NCBI RefSeq assembly: GCF_900091615.1
Contig: NZ_FMIA01000002.1
Coordinates: 4,526,001 to 4,590,000, forward strand
DNA: 64,000 nucleotides
Source of the DNA: Micromonospora yangpuensis
GTDB taxonomy: Bacteria > Actinomycetota > Actinomycetes > Mycobacteriales > Micromonosporaceae
Reading direction: 5' to 3'
In this document: in pieces, positions 17,622 to 27,640 of the stretch
Layout of the letters: every line of letters begins with the position of its first letter
Numbering within the stretch: the stretch's first letter is position 1
Notes under the pieces: model-generated
The model's input: the letters and a program-made list of their open reading frames with translations, nothing else
The model's database searches: none
Told to the model about the DNA's origin: nothing
Made by a program: the position numbers and the translations under genes

Positions 17622-19157
17622 TCAGTCGCCGCCCCGGCGCCCCTCCGGGTCGGCCGGGCGGCGTGCGGCGCGGCCCGGTCTGTCCTCCCGCCGCGCTCGC
17701 GACCGGGGTACGGACCCACGGGCAGCCGGCGGCGTCGCCGGCCGGCGACGTCCACCGGGAAGCGGCGGCAACGGGGCCCAGAGTAGTCGGACCCATCTGG
17801 CCGTCGGACGGGCGTGCAGGGCTCGGGCGGCGTCGGGCTCGGCGCGGGCGAACGAGGCCAGCATCCCGATCGCGGCCAGCGTCACGACCAGGGCACTTCC
17901 CCCCTCGGAGATGAACGGCAGCGGCACCCCGGTGATCGGCAGCAGCCCGACCACCCCACCGATGTTGATCACCGCCTGACTGACCAGCCAGGTGGTCGCC
18001 GCCGCGGCGGCGAGCCGGCGGAACGGGTCGTCGACCCGCCGGGCGATCCGCAGTCCGGTGTAGGCCAGCACCGCGAACAGGCCGAGGATCACCGCACAGC
18101 CGACCACCCCCAGCTCCTCGGCGACGATGGCGAAGATGAAGTCGTTGCGGGCCTCGGGCAGCCAGTCCCACTTCAGGACGCTCTTGCCCAGCCCCACCCC
18201 GAACCAGCCGCCGTTGTCGATGGCGTTGCGCCCCTGGCCGATCTGGTAGCAGTAGCCCTCGAAACACTCGTCGGGCGGGCTGATGAAGTAGGTGAGCCGG
18301 GCCAGCCGGTAGTTCGTCTCTCCGCGTTCGCCGGAGCCGGCGCCGAGCGAGGCGGCGGCGATCAGCAGACCGATGCCGGCCAGCCCGACCACCGACAGCA
18401 CGGCGAAGACCCGCGCCCGCACACCGGCCGCCCAGAGCAGCCCGACCACCACCGCGAGCAGGATCAGCATGGTGCCGACGTCGTTGTAGCCGACCAGGAC
18501 GAAGAGCAGGGCGACCACCGGGAACAGCGGGGTGGCCAGCTCCCGCCACCAGCCCAGCGCCGCGCCCTTACGGGCGATCACGTGCGCCCCCCAGAGCACC
18601 AGGGCGAACTTGGCCAACTCACTGGGCTGCACCTGGAAGCCGCCGATGAACAGCCAGAGCAGCCGGGCCTCCAGCGGACCGAAGCTGGCCGACTCCTGGC
18701 CGGTGAGGCGGGCCACCACCAGCAGCAGGTTGAGCAGGACCAGCAGGCCGACCGCGACCGCCAGGGCCGGCCGGCCCAGCGCCCGGTAGGTGCGGGCGGG
18801 CAGCCGCTGGCAGGCCCAGAACGCGACGATCCCGATCACCGCGAAGAGGGCCTGCTTCGACAGCGCGGCGAAGGCGTTGCCGCCGGTGGCGTACTCGGTG
18901 ACGCTGGTGGCGGAGAAGACCATGGTCAGACCGATCACCAGCAGCAGGCCGGCGCTGGAGATCAGCAGGTAGTAGGAGGCCAGCGGCCGGGACAGCAGCC
19001 CCCGCAGCGCCGCCAGCGGGCCCACGGCCAGCCCGCGCGGCGACGCCGGCGGATCAGCGCTCCGCCCCGTCCCCGCCCGCTGCTGTACCTCGGTCGCTCC
19101 GCCGGAGCCTCGGTCCTCCCCCACCTGCCCATCATCGCCGCTGGACCGACCCGCCAC
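17622..19157 (-). CDS. ftsW: SEDS-family septal glycosyltransferase FtsW
   Basis: 511 residues with about ten transmembrane helices. Polymerises lipid II together with the class B penicillin-binding protein. SEDS hallmarks: VFSATSVTEY, FQPSELAK-type segment (VQPSELAKFALVLW), the catalytic-Asp loop near GRNAIDNGGWFGVGLGKS, NDFIFAIVAEELG, and TGVPLPFISEGGSALV. About 45 N-terminal and 75 C-terminal residues are charged and poorly conserved. The GTG at 19157 has a weak ribosome-binding site, so the true start could be one of the next in-frame GTGs. Normally murD precedes it; here a hairpin does. Confidence 0.93.
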   Translation of the reverse strand: MAGRSSGDDGQVGEDRGSGGATEVQQRAGTGRSADPPASPRGLAVGPLAALRGLLSRPLASYYLLISSAGLLLVIGLTMVFSATSVTEYATGGNAFAALSKQALFAVIGIVAFWACQRLPARTYRALGRPALAVAVGLLVLLNLLLVVARLTGQESASFGPLEARLLWLFIGGFQVQPSELAKFALVLWGAHVIARKGAALGWWRELATPLFPVVALLFVLVGYNDVGTMLILLAVVVGLLWAAGVRARVFAVLSVVGLAGIGLLIAAASLGAGSGERGETNYRLARLTYFISPPDECFEGYCYQIGQGRNAIDNGGWFGVGLGKSVLKWDWLPEARNDFIFAIVAEELGVVGCAVILGLFAVLAYTGLRIARRVDDPFRRLAAAAATTWLVSQAVINIGGVVGLLPITGVPLPFISEGGSALVVTLAAIGMLASFARAEPDAARALHARPTARWVRLLWAPLPPLPGGRRRPATPPAARGSVPRSRARREDRPGRAARRPADPEGRRGGD

Positions 19158-19190
19158 CCGCCCAACGCCCGACTCGGCGTGTCGAAGCCG

Positions 19191-19240
19191 TAAGGAAGGG
19201 CCCCCTGTTATCGCATTCTGTTGTGCAGGGGGCCCTTCCT
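19191..19240. repeat. Dispersed palindromic repeat, copy A (15-bp stem)
   Basis: A perfect 15-bp inverted repeat, AGGAAGGGCCCCCTG (19193-19207) and its complement (19226-19240), with an 18-nt loop. It lies in the 132-bp gap between mraY and ftsW where murD is normally found. Related copies are at 31458-31501 (inverted) and 58303-58352. The stem is strong enough to terminate transcription on either strand, although no T-tract follows. Termination here would separate ftsW-murG-murC-ftsQ from the upstream genes. Confidence 0.85.
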
Positions 19241-19289
19241 AACAACCAGCGGGCGCGGCGGGCCCGGCGCGGGGAGGGGGTGGTGCGGG

Positions 19290-20423
19290 TCAGCCCATGT
19301 TGGCGAGGAAGTCGCTGTAGAACAGGCCGAGCGCGATCGCCACGCCGATCCCGGCGATGATCCAGAACCGGACCACGATGTTGACCTCGCTCCACCCGGC
19401 CAGCTCGAAGTGGTGCTGTAGGGGCGACATCCGGAAGACCCGCTTGCCGGTGGTCTTGAAGGAGATGATCTGGATCACCACGGACATGGTGATGATCACG
19501 AAGAGGCCACCGATGATCGGCAGCAGCATGATCGTGCGGGTGGACATCGCCATCCCGGCGATCAGCCCGCCCAGACCGAGGGCACCGGTGTCACCCATGA
19601 AGATCCGGGCCGGGGAGGTGTTCCACCACAGGAAGCCCACACAGGCCCCGGCCGCCGCCCCGGCGATCAGGGCGATCTCCAGCGGATCCCGGACCGTGTA
19701 GCAGTAGTTGTTCGGGTTGGCGGTGTACGTCGGGTCGGCGCACCAGTGCCGGTACTGCCAGAACGCGATCAGGGCGTACGCGGCGAGCACCATCACCGAG
19801 GCGCCGGTGGCCAGGCCGTCCAGGCCGTCGGTGAGGTTCACCCCGTTGGTCGAGGCCATCACGACGAAGATGAAGATGATCACCGCGCCGATCTTGGTGA
19901 CGTCCAGCACCGGGATGTCCCGGATGAAGCTCAGCGTGGTGCTGCCCACCGTCTCGGTGTTGGTGAGCGTGCCGCTGGCGTCGGTCATGGTGCTCGGGAA
20001 GTAGAGCGCGACGACACCGAAGACCGCACCGACCAGGATCTGCCCGAGCAGCTTGCCCCGGGCGCTCAGCCCGCCGCTGTGCCGCTTGCGGACCTTCAGG
20101 AAGTCGTCGATGAAGCCGACCGCGCCGCAGAAGACCATCAGCCCCAGCAGCACCAGCGCGGTGATGGTCGGCTCGACCTGGGCGATCTGCGCGTCCGGCA
20201 GGGTGGTCAGGGCCAGGTGACCGGCGACGTACGCGATGACCGTGGCGAGGATGAAGACCACCCCGCCCATGGTCGGGGTGCCCTTCTTGCCCTGGTGCAT
20301 CTGCGGACCGTCGGTCCGGATCGGCTGCCCCGCCTTGAGCCGGGTGAACACCTTGATCGCGATGGGGGTGCAGAACAGGGAGACCAGGAAGGCCACCCCG
20401 ATGGCGACGATGACCGCCCTCAT
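19290..20423 (-). CDS. mraY: Phospho-N-acetylmuramoyl-pentapeptide-transferase
   Basis: 377 residues, about ten transmembrane helices; transfers phospho-MurNAc-pentapeptide to undecaprenyl phosphate, giving lipid I. Signature blocks [27 protein letters not shown] (metal-binding DD), [23 protein letters not shown] and a C-terminal [13 protein letters not shown]. The ATG overlaps the murF stop as ATGA. A roughly 25-residue non-conserved insertion ([18 protein letters not shown]) in the middle contains two Cys. Confidence 0.97.
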   Translation of the reverse strand: MRAVIVAIGVAFLVSLFCTPIAIKVFTRLKAGQPIRTDGPQMHQGKKGTPTMGGVVFILATVIAYVAGHLALTTLPDAQIAQVEPTITALVLLGLMVFCGAVGFIDDFLKVRKRHSGGLSARGKLLGQILVGAVFGVVALYFPSTMTDASGTLTNTETVGSTTLSFIRDIPVLDVTKIGAVIIFIFVVMASTNGVNLTDGLDGLATGASVMVLAAYALIAFWQYRHWCADPTYTANPNNYCYTVRDPLEIALIAGAAAGACVGFLWWNTSPARIFMGDTGALGLGGLIAGMAMSTRTIMLLPIIGGLFVIITMSVVIQIISFKTTGKRVFRMSPLQHHFELAGWSEVNIVVRFWIIAGIGVAIALGLFYSDFLANMG

Positions 20424-21916
20424 GCGGTGCCACCCCCACGGGTGACCGCGGCGTCGGTGCCGCTCTCGGCACGCAAGGCGTCGGTGCCGCTCTCGGCACG
20501 CAGGGCGTCGGTGCCGCTCTCGGCACGCAGGGCGTCGGTGCCGTCGGCGCGCAGCGCGTCGACCACCTCCCAGGTGCGGTACCGGGAGCCCTTCACCAGG
20601 ACCACGTCCCCGGCCCGTAGCTCGCTGCGCAGCACCTCGACGGCCGCCGCCTGATCGGTGAGCAACACCGACTCTCCTCCCCAGTCACTTACCGCTGTCG
20701 CCCCTTCGTGGATCGGCGCCGCCTGGTCACCCACCACGAGCAACCGGTCGACGCCCAGGTCGGCCGCGAGCCGGCCGACCTCCAGATGCCCGTCCCGCTC
20801 GAACGGACCCAGCTCGGCCATGTACCCGAGCACCGCGACCCCGCGCCGGCCACGGGCCAGGTCGGCCAACGCCCGCAGCGCCGCCGCCATCGAGGCCGGG
20901 TTGGCGTTGTAGGAGTCGTCGATCACGGTCACCCCGTCGGACCGTTCGAAGACGTCCATCCGGCGGGTGGAGACCAGCCGCAGCTCACCGAGGGCCTCGG
21001 CCACCTCGGTCACCGGCATCCCCAACTCCCGGGCCACCGCCGCGGCGGCGAGGCTGTTGGAGACCTGGTGCCGACCGGTCAGCCCGAGCCGTACCGGCGC
21101 GTTGCCCTCCGGGGTCACCAGCGTGTACGCCGGCCGCCCCCGCTCGTCGAAGCTGACGTCCTCGGCCCGGACGTCGGCGTGCGCCGCCTCGCCGTAGCGG
21201 ACCACCCGCGCCCCGGTCCGCGTCGCCATCGCGTCCACCAGCGGATCGTCGGCGTTGAGCACGGCCAGCCCGTCGGCGGGCAACGCCTCGACCAGCTCCC
21301 CCTTGGCCAGGGCGATGGTCTCCCGGGAGCCGAACTCGCCGATGTGCGCCACCCCGACGTTGAGCACCACCGCGATCCGCGGCGGCACCACCTCGCACAG
21401 GTACCGCACGTGCCCCACCCCGCGGGCGCCCTTCTCCAGGACCAGGAAGCGGGTGGCCGGCCCGGCCTGCAGCGCGGTGTACGGGTGCCCCAGCTCGTTG
21501 TTGAACGATCCGGGCGGTGCCACGGTCTCCCCGAGGCGGGCCGTGAGCTGGGCGATCAGGTCCTTGGTGGAGGTCTTGCCGGAGGAGCCGGTCAGCCCCA
21601 CCACGGTCAGGCCGGGCAGCCGGTCGACCACCGCGCGGGCCAGCCGGCCCAGCGCCGGCAGCGCGTCGTCGACAAGCACCATCGGCACGCCGGGCACCTC
21701 GCGGGTGCCGAGCACGGCCACCGCGCCGGCCGCGACCGCGACCCCGGCGTAGTCGTGCCCGTCGACCTGCTCGCCGGGGAAGGCGACGAAGAGCGCCCCC
21801 GGGGTGACCTTGCGGGAGTCGAACTCCACCGTCGCGGTGACCCGGGTCTGCGGGTCGGCGGCGACCAGCCGGCCACCGACGGCGGTGGCGATCTCGGTGA
21901 GGCTCAGCGGGATCAT
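20420..21916 (-). CDS. murF: UDP-MurNAc-tripeptide:D-Ala-D-Ala ligase
   Basis: 498 residues, cytoplasmic Mur ligase adding D-Ala-D-Ala. [18 protein letters not shown]-loop [22 protein letters not shown], and [11 protein letters not shown] in the C-terminal domain. The last 40 residues are a lineage-specific tail made of three copies of GTDALRAES, encoded by a 27-bp tandem repeat that runs up to the mraY start region. The family core ends before the repeat ([18 protein letters not shown]). 4-bp overlaps with both murE and mraY. Confidence 0.96.
   Translation of the reverse strand: MIPLSLTEIATAVGGRLVAADPQTRVTATVEFDSRKVTPGALFVAFPGEQVDGHDYAGVAVAAGAVAVLGTREVPGVPMVLVDDALPALGRLARAVVDRLPGLTVVGLTGSSGKTSTKDLIAQLTARLGETVAPPGSFNNELGHPYTALQAGPATRFLVLEKGARGVGHVRYLCEVVPPRIAVVLNVGVAHIGEFGSRETIALAKGELVEALPADGLAVLNADDPLVDAMATRTGARVVRYGEAAHADVRAEDVSFDERGRPAYTLVTPEGNAPVRLGLTGRHQVSNSLAAAAVARELGMPVTEVAEALGELRLVSTRRMDVFERSDGVTVIDDSYNANPASMAAALRALADLARGRRGVAVLGYMAELGPFERDGHLEVGRLAADLGVDRLLVVGDQAAPIHEGATAVSDWGGESVLLTDQAAAVEVLRSELRAGDVVLVKGSRYRTWEVVDALRADGTDALRAESGTDALRAESGTDALRAESGTDAAVTRGGGTA
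20451..20531. repeat. 27-bp in-frame tandem repeat at the 3' end of murF
   Basis: Three units of 27 bp (20451-20477, 20478-20504, 20505-20531); the second and third are identical and the first differs at one base. A diverged fourth copy extends to about 20555. Each unit encodes the nonapeptide GTDALRAES in MurF. The array ends about 30 bp before the mraY start codon. Confidence 0.96.
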
Positions 21917-23460
21917 CGGCGACCCGCCAGGTCACCGAAGCGGGCCCGCAGCGCGTCGGCCAGCTCGGTCCGGTCGTCGAAGGGCTGGACCTCGCCGGCG
22001 ATCTCCTGCCCCCGCTCGTGGCCCTTGCCGAGCAGCGCCACCACGTCCCCCGGCTCGGCCAGCCGGACCGCCTCGTCGATGGCCGCCCGGCGGCCCGGCA
22101 CCTCGATGATCCGGGCCGGCGTGCCGGCCTGGTACGCCCCGGCGAGCACCTCGGCGCGGATCGCCGCCGGGTCCTCGGTACGCGGGTTGTCGTCGGTCAC
22201 CAGGACCACGTCGGCTCCCTCCGCCGCGGCGGCGCCCATCACCGGGCGTTTGCCCCGGTCCCGGTCGCCGCCGGCACCGATGACACAGATCAGCCGGCCG
22301 GCGCTCAGCTCGCGCAGGGCCGCCAGCACCGCGACGATCGCGTCCGCCTTGTGCGCGTAGTCGACCACGCCCCGGACCGGGCCGGCCGTGGCGACCAGCT
22401 CCAACCGGCCGGGTACGCCACCACAGCCGGCCACTCCGGCCACCGCGGTGGCCGGGTCGATCCCGACGGCGGTCAGCATGGCCACGGCCAGCAGCGCGTT
22501 GGCCACGTTGTGCCGCCCCGGCAGCGCCACCTGGGCCGGCAGGACCAGGCCGGCCGGGCCGTGCGCGGTGAACCGTTGGGCGTACCCCTCGCCGTCGACG
22601 TCCGCGGCCCACCAGGTGGCGGTGGGGTCGCCGGCGGCGGAGTAGCTGACCGTGGCCGGGGTGAACAGGACCCGCAAGGCCGGGTCGTCGTGGTTGAGCA
22701 CCTCGACCGCGCAGCGCCCGTCGAAGAGCTGTGCCTTGGCCGCGAAGTAGTCCGCCGAGTCGGCGTGGAAGTCCAGGTGGTCCGAGCCGAAGTTGGTGTA
22801 CCCGCCGACGGCGAAGCGGACCCCGCCGACCCGGCCCATCGCCAGCGCGTGGCTGGAGACCTCCATGACCACGGCGGTGACCCCGCGCTCCCGGGCCGCG
22901 GCGAGCATGGCGTGCAGGTCGGTGGCCTCCGGGGTGGTCCGCGCGCTGGCCACGACCAGGTCGCCCAGCCGGGTCTCGACGGTGCCGATCAGGCCGGTGG
23001 TGTGGCCGGCCGCCCGCAGTCCCGCCTCGACCAGGTACGCGGTGGAGGTCTTGCCGGCGGTGCCGGTGATCCCGATGACGGTCAACGCCTCGGTGGGGTC
23101 GCCGTAGACGGCCGAGGCCAGCCCGCCGAGCACCGCGCGGGGGTCGGCGACCACCAGGGCCGGCAGGCCGGCCTCGGCGACCATGGCCGCGCCGGCCGGG
23201 TCGGTCAACGCCGCCACCGCGCCGGCCGCCGCCGCGGCGGCGGCGAACTCCGCGCCGTGCCGACGGGCGCCGGGCAGGGCGGCGTACAGGTCGCCGGGGC
23301 GGACCTCCTGGCTGGCGTGGGTCACCCCGGTCACCGACCGGTCCGCGACCTGCGGGTCCAGGGCCGGCTGGGCACCCGGCGAGGCGTCCGCCGGGAGCCG
23401 GGCGGCGAGGTCGCCGAGTCGGACGGGAGGCACGCTACGGGGACGTGGATTGCCGGGCAC
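21913..23460 (-). CDS. murE: UDP-MurNAc-L-Ala-D-Glu:meso-diaminopimelate ligase
   Basis: 515 residues from the GTG at 23460; 42 further in-frame codons upstream show no conserved sequence. P-loop GITGTAGKTSTAYLVEAG, ARTTPEATDLH, MEVSSHALAMGR, NFGSDHLDFH and DDNPRTEDPA. The DNPR motif is the known determinant for meso-diaminopimelate as the third stem-peptide residue, so this organism should have DAP-type peptidoglycan. It overlaps murF by 4 bp and lies 91 bp after ftsI. Confidence 0.96.
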   Translation of the reverse strand: MPGNPRPRSVPPVRLGDLAARLPADASPGAQPALDPQVADRSVTGVTHASQEVRPGDLYAALPGARRHGAEFAAAAAAAGAVAALTDPAGAAMVAEAGLPALVVADPRAVLGGLASAVYGDPTEALTVIGITGTAGKTSTAYLVEAGLRAAGHTTGLIGTVETRLGDLVVASARTTPEATDLHAMLAAARERGVTAVVMEVSSHALAMGRVGGVRFAVGGYTNFGSDHLDFHADSADYFAAKAQLFDGRCAVEVLNHDDPALRVLFTPATVSYSAAGDPTATWWAADVDGEGYAQRFTAHGPAGLVLPAQVALPGRHNVANALLAVAMLTAVGIDPATAVAGVAGCGGVPGRLELVATAGPVRGVVDYAHKADAIVAVLAALRELSAGRLICVIGAGGDRDRGKRPVMGAAAAEGADVVLVTDDNPRTEDPAAIRAEVLAGAYQAGTPARIIEVPGRRAAIDEAVRLAEPGDVVALLGKGHERGQEIAGEVQPFDDRTELADALRARFGDLAGRR

Positions 23461-23551
23461 GGCGTCAGACCCTACCCGGTCGTCCGGTTCCGACCGCACA
23501 GCCGCCCCGGTGGTTCGTCCGCACCAACCGATGATGTCGTGATCTGGCCGG

Positions 23552-25738
23552 TCAGCGGGGATAGACCACGAAGTTCGGGGTGTCATCGCTGCTGGACGGG
23601 GGCACCCGGTAGTGCTGCAGGGTGAAGCGCATCATGTCGGCGAAGGCCGGGGCGGTGATCTCGCCGCCGCCGCCGACGGGAGTGTGCGCGAAGACCGCGA
23701 TGACGTACCGGGGCTTCTCGGCCGGGGCCATGCCGATGAACGAGGCCACCTCGCCGGGCTGCTTGCGCCCGTCGACCAGCCGCCAGCCGGTGCCGGTCTT
23801 GCCGGCGACCCGGTAACCGCTCACCGCCGCCGCGGTCCCGGTGGCGTCGGGCACCGTGGTGACCGCCTCCAGGATCGTGCGCAGCGCCGCCGCGTTCTGC
23901 GGGCTGAGCACCCGGTGGGTCTTCGGGGCCGCCGCCGGGGTGCGGTCGCCCTTGGCGTCGACGATCTCCTTGACCAGGTGCGGCTGGATCCAGGTGCCGT
24001 CGTTGGCGATCGCCGCGTAGGCGGCGGCCATCTGCAGCGGGGTGGCGTCCACGCTGTGCCCGATCGGCACCGACCCGTACGACGAACCGCTCCACTCCTG
24101 CGCGGGCAGGATCCGACCGGCGGCCTCACCCGGCATGCCCTCCCCGGTGGGCTGGCCGAGCCCGAACCGGCGTTGGTACTCGATCAGGTTGTCCCGGCCC
24201 AACAGTTCGGCGATCTTGATGGTGCCGACGTTGGAGGAGTGCGCCATCATCCCGGCCAGACTCATCTCGCGGCCCTGCGCGGGATGGGTGTCGGCGAACC
24301 AGGTGTCACCCATCTGGATGGCGTTCGGGATCGGCAGGGTGGTCTCCGGCGTGATCACGCCCTCCTCCAGCGCCGCGCCGAAGGTGATCGCCTTGTGCAC
24401 CGAGCCCGGGTCGACCACGAAGCTGGTCGCCGCGTCCTCCCGGTCGACCGGCTCGCTCTGCGCCGGCTTGGCCGCGTCGTAGCCGGGGTAGCTGGCCTGG
24501 GCCAGCACCTCGCCGGTGGCGACGTCGAGGACCACGGCGGCACCGGTGCTGCCCCGGGTCTCGGCCATCCGCTCGCCGAGGATGCGCTGCACCCGGAACT
24601 GCAGGTCCCGGTCGATGGTCAGGCACACCGAGCTGCCCGGCTCGGCTCTGGTGGTCTGGCTGAAGCCGCCGGGGATGGGCGCGGCCAGCTTGTTGCGGCC
24701 GGACTCGTAGACCCGCCGGCCGTCCACCCCGCTGAGCACGTCGTCGTAGCGGGCCTCCAGCCCCTCCAGCCCGGTCATGTCGTCGCTGGTGAAGCCGAGC
24801 AGGTTGGCGGCGAGGTCGCCGTTGGGCACCTCGCGCCGCTCGTCGCGGTGGCTGCCGATGCCGTTCAACTCCAGCGCCATGATCTGCCGGGCCCGCTCGA
24901 TCGGCACTCCGCGGGCCAGGTACTCGAACTCGGAGGGCTTGCCGTTCTCCCGGATCCTCGGGCGCATCCGCTCGGCCAGGTCGGAGGCGGCCACGCCGAG
25001 CAGTGGGGAGAGCGCCTGGGCGGTCGCCGCCCGGTCGTCGATCCGGGTCGGGTCGGCGAAGACGTACCGTGCCTCGATGCTGTGGGCCAGCGGCGCGCCG
25101 TCGCGGTCGTAGATGGCCCCGCGCGGTGCCGGCAGGTCGACGCTGATCAGCCGGTCGCTGAGTCCGGCCCCGGCCCAGGCGGGGGTCTCCACCGCCTGCA
25201 GTACGACCAGCCGGATGCCGATGGTGGCGAAGACGGCCAGGGTGAGCACGGTGGCCAGGCGGAGCCGGCGACGCGGATCGGCCAGCTTCGGGGCCCGCCG
25301 GGGCTTGCGCACCGGCCGCCGGGCCGCACCACGACGGTCCGGACCACGGGCCGGCCGCGGACCGGGTCGGCGGCGCGGTGGCGGGCCGGCCTCGTCGTCG
25401 GGGTCGTCGGCGACCGGACGCGCCTGCACCGTCCGGATGACCCCACCCCGGCCGGTCGCGGCCGCGTCCCGCCGACCGGTCCGGTTGGTACCGGCACGAC
25501 CGCCGTCGAGCACCTGCAACGCCGGCCGGAACGGGTCACCGGCCCGACCCGCGCGGGGCGTGCGCCGCGGCGACCCGTCGGCGGCGCCCTCCCGGATGGT
25601 TCGGCCCCGGGGCGTGTACGCGCGGGCGTCGGAGATGCCGCCGCCCGCCTCGCCGCCGCGCGCGCCGCTGGCCCGCGACGAACCGCGCCGGGCGCCTGTG
25701 GCGTCCCGGCGCGGATCCTCCGAGCGTGGTGGTGGCAC
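23552..25738 (-). CDS. ftsI: Class B penicillin-binding protein, septal transpeptidase
   Basis: 728 residues. About 160 basic, disordered N-terminal residues, one transmembrane helix (VLTLAVFATIGIRLVVL), a pedestal domain (APRGAIYDRDGAPLA) and a transpeptidase domain with the SxxK nucleophile at Ser446 (GSVHK), SSN near 501 and KTGTG at Lys647. It crosslinks septal peptidoglycan with FtsW. The SxxK is SVHK rather than the common STFK/STMK, which is still consistent with catalysis. GTG start 3 bp after the ftsL stop. Confidence 0.95.
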   Translation of the reverse strand: MPPPRSEDPRRDATGARRGSSRASGARGGEAGGGISDARAYTPRGRTIREGAADGSPRRTPRAGRAGDPFRPALQVLDGGRAGTNRTGRRDAAATGRGGVIRTVQARPVADDPDDEAGPPPRRRPGPRPARGPDRRGAARRPVRKPRRAPKLADPRRRLRLATVLTLAVFATIGIRLVVLQAVETPAWAGAGLSDRLISVDLPAPRGAIYDRDGAPLAHSIEARYVFADPTRIDDRAATAQALSPLLGVAASDLAERMRPRIRENGKPSEFEYLARGVPIERARQIMALELNGIGSHRDERREVPNGDLAANLLGFTSDDMTGLEGLEARYDDVLSGVDGRRVYESGRNKLAAPIPGGFSQTTRAEPGSSVCLTIDRDLQFRVQRILGERMAETRGSTGAAVVLDVATGEVLAQASYPGYDAAKPAQSEPVDREDAATSFVVDPGSVHKAITFGAALEEGVITPETTLPIPNAIQMGDTWFADTHPAQGREMSLAGMMAHSSNVGTIKIAELLGRDNLIEYQRRFGLGQPTGEGMPGEAAGRILPAQEWSGSSYGSVPIGHSVDATPLQMAAAYAAIANDGTWIQPHLVKEIVDAKGDRTPAAAPKTHRVLSPQNAAALRTILEAVTTVPDATGTAAAVSGYRVAGKTGTGWRLVDGRKQPGEVASFIGMAPAEKPRYVIAVFAHTPVGGGGEITAPAFADMMRFTLQHYRVPPSSSDDTPNFVVYPR

Positions 25739-25741
25739 GGG

Positions 25742-26380
25742 TCAGCCTCCCGCGCCCTGCTGGCTGGTGACCGACGGCGCGCCGTCGGCGGGCCGGGGCA
25801 CGCCGATCATCTTGCCGTCCGGCAGCCGGATGTACGCCGGCTCGGCCGACTCGACCAGCCCCAGCTTCCGGGCGTTGGCCTCCAGGTTGCCCGGCGCCTC
25901 CTGCTTGGCGATCTCCTTGTGCAGCTGCTGCTCCTCCAGGTCGAGCTTGGCCTGCTGCTGCTGGAGCTCCTCCAACCGGAACGCGTTCTCGTTGATCTTC
26001 GTGTTGACCACCAGGATGCCCAGCACCCCACCGACGACGAGCACCAGGATCAGGGCCACGAAGGGCGCCCGCGGCACCGACACCGGCGGCGGCGGCGCGA
26101 CCCGCAGCCGGGGCGCCCGTGCGGTGGCCGGCGCGGGCCGGGCCCGCTCGGCCGGTCGCAGCGCGGCGCTGCCCTGGGTCGGGAACTCGCGCGCCCCCCG
26201 GCTGCGAGTTGCCGACCGCTCGGCACGTGCCGTCCCGGACGTCGGTGCTCCGCCGCGCGTGACCCGCTCCGCCGCGGCTGCGCCGCGCGTGGCCCGCTCC
26301 GCCGCGGTCCGGCCCCCCGACCGCGGTTCGCGCTGCCCGACGCCGGATTCGTTCCGGCGGACGTGCCCCTTGACGCTCAT
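25742..26380 (-). CDS. FtsL-like septum formation protein
   Basis: 212 residues. An Arg/Ala-rich cytoplasmic tail of about 100 residues with short repeats, one transmembrane helix (about 105-126: [21 protein letters not shown]), then a heptad coiled coil (about 128-155: [28 protein letters not shown] is spread over it) and a short extracytoplasmic end with [12 protein letters not shown]. This is the size, topology and position of FtsL (Rv2164c in M. tuberculosis), a partner of FtsQ. 4-bp overlap with rsmH. Confidence 0.85.
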   Translation of the reverse strand: MSVKGHVRRNESGVGQREPRSGGRTAAERATRGAAAAERVTRGGAPTSGTARAERSATRSRGAREFPTQGSAALRPAERARPAPATARAPRLRVAPPPPVSVPRAPFVALILVLVVGGVLGILVVNTKINENAFRLEELQQQQAKLDLEEQQLHKEIAKQEAPGNLEANARKLGLVESAEPAYIRLPDGKMIGVPRPADGAPSVTSQQGAGG

Positions 26381-27480
26381 GTTCCCTCCCCCTCTTCGTC
26401 CGTCCCGTCCCGCACCGACCGCTGCGGATCCCGCCCGGATCCACCAGCGGTCGTCCCCGGTTGGTGCATCCCCTTCACCCGTCGGCGGTACCGTTCGCGG
26501 TCGGTCCGCCCCTGCTGTGCCACGTTCGGGTCGAGGCGTTCCGCGGCCCGCAACCGCACCGAGGCGGCCCGCGGATTCGCGGCGACCTCCCCCTCCCCAG
26601 GCAGTTCCGCGCCCCGACTGAGCAGTCGGAACGTCGGCCCCGTACCGGGGAGTTCGACCGGGAGGTCGATCGGGCCCTTGCTGCGGACCCGGTCGGCGAG
26701 CGCCTGCTTGGTGAGCCGGTCCTCCAGCGAGTGGTAGGACAGGACCACCATGCGGCCGCCCACGTCGAGCTTGTCGAGCGCGGCTGGCAACGCTGTTTCC
26801 AGTGCCGCCAGTTCCCTATTTACCTCGATCCGTAAAGCCTGAAACGTTCTCTTTGCCGGATGACCGCCTGTTCGTCGGGCTGGTGCGGGAATGGCGTCCC
26901 GGACCAGCTCGGCCAACCGCGCCGACGAGGTGATCCGGACCCGTTCCCGCTCCCGGATGATCGCCGAGGCGATCCGCCCGGCGAACTTCTCCTCGCCGTA
27001 GACCCGCAACAGCCGGGTCAGCTCCGGGTGGCCGTAGGTGTTGACCACCTCCTCGGCGGTCGTCCCCCGGGTCTGGTCCATCCGCATGTCCAGCGGTGCG
27101 TCCTGGGCGTAGGCGAACCCGCGGTCGGGCGCGTCCAGCTGGAGCGAGGAGACCCCCAGATCGAACAGGATCCCGTCGATCGTGGGGTAGCCCAGCCGGT
27201 CGAGCACCTCGGGCAGCTCGTCGTAGACGGCGTGCTCCAGGTGGACCCGGTCGGCGAACCGGGCCAGCCGGACCCGCGCGTGGGCGAGGGCCTCGGTGTC
27301 CCGGTCCAGACCGATCAGGACCGTCTCCGGATGCGCCGCGAGCACCGCCTCGGCGTGACCGGCCAACCCCAGCGTCGCGTCGACGTGTACCGTCCGCCCG
27401 CCCCGACCCAGCGCGGGAGCGAGCAACTCGAGACACCTCTCGAGCAGCACCGGCACGTGCGTGCCGCGTAGCTCCCCCAT
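26377..27480 (-). CDS. rsmH: 16S rRNA (cytosine1402-N4)-methyltransferase
   Basis: 367 residues (also called mraW). [16 protein letters not shown] at the start, SAM-binding [61 protein letters not shown] and [10 protein letters not shown] are diagnostic. The ATG at 27480 is preceded by GGGGG at 5 nt; an alternative ATG 12 nt upstream has no ribosome-binding site. 95 further in-frame codons upstream lack conservation and were left out. Confidence 0.96.
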   Translation of the reverse strand: MGELRGTHVPVLLERCLELLAPALGRGGRTVHVDATLGLAGHAEAVLAAHPETVLIGLDRDTEALAHARVRLARFADRVHLEHAVYDELPEVLDRLGYPTIDGILFDLGVSSLQLDAPDRGFAYAQDAPLDMRMDQTRGTTAEEVVNTYGHPELTRLLRVYGEEKFAGRIASAIIRERERVRITSSARLAELVRDAIPAPARRTGGHPAKRTFQALRIEVNRELAALETALPAALDKLDVGGRMVVLSYHSLEDRLTKQALADRVRSKGPIDLPVELPGTGPTFRLLSRGAELPGEGEVAANPRAASVRLRAAERLDPNVAQQGRTDRERYRRRVKGMHQPGTTAGGSGRDPQRSVRDGTDEEGEGT

Positions 27481-27614
27481 CTGGACCCCCATTGGTTGCA
27501 CCGGTTCAGTTGTGTACGCGTCCTGTCGTCGGACGACGCCTGCGTCGTACCGCCAGATCCCCATCCGCTCCCGGCCAGTTCGTGGGTCGCGCCCCACGGA
27601 GACTGGATCGTGCG

Positions 27615-27640
27615 CCTGGCACCGGGGAAGGGGTGCCAGG
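27615..27640. terminator. Hairpin between mraZ and rsmH
   Basis: Perfect 9-bp inverted repeat CCTGGCACC/GGTGCCAGG with an 8-nt loop, 49 bp after the mraZ stop in the 209-bp mraZ-rsmH gap. No T-tract follows. It could attenuate read-through from mraZ into the division cluster or be an mRNA stability element. The rest of the gap (27481-27614, 27641-27689) contains only a 13-nt palindrome at 27526-27538. Confidence 0.4.

Noticed and set aside
23612..26737. Plus-strand open frame of over 1000 codons opposite ftsI, ftsL and rsmH
   Set aside because: Shadow of the third-position GC bias of three genuine minus-strand genes; no recognisable domain.
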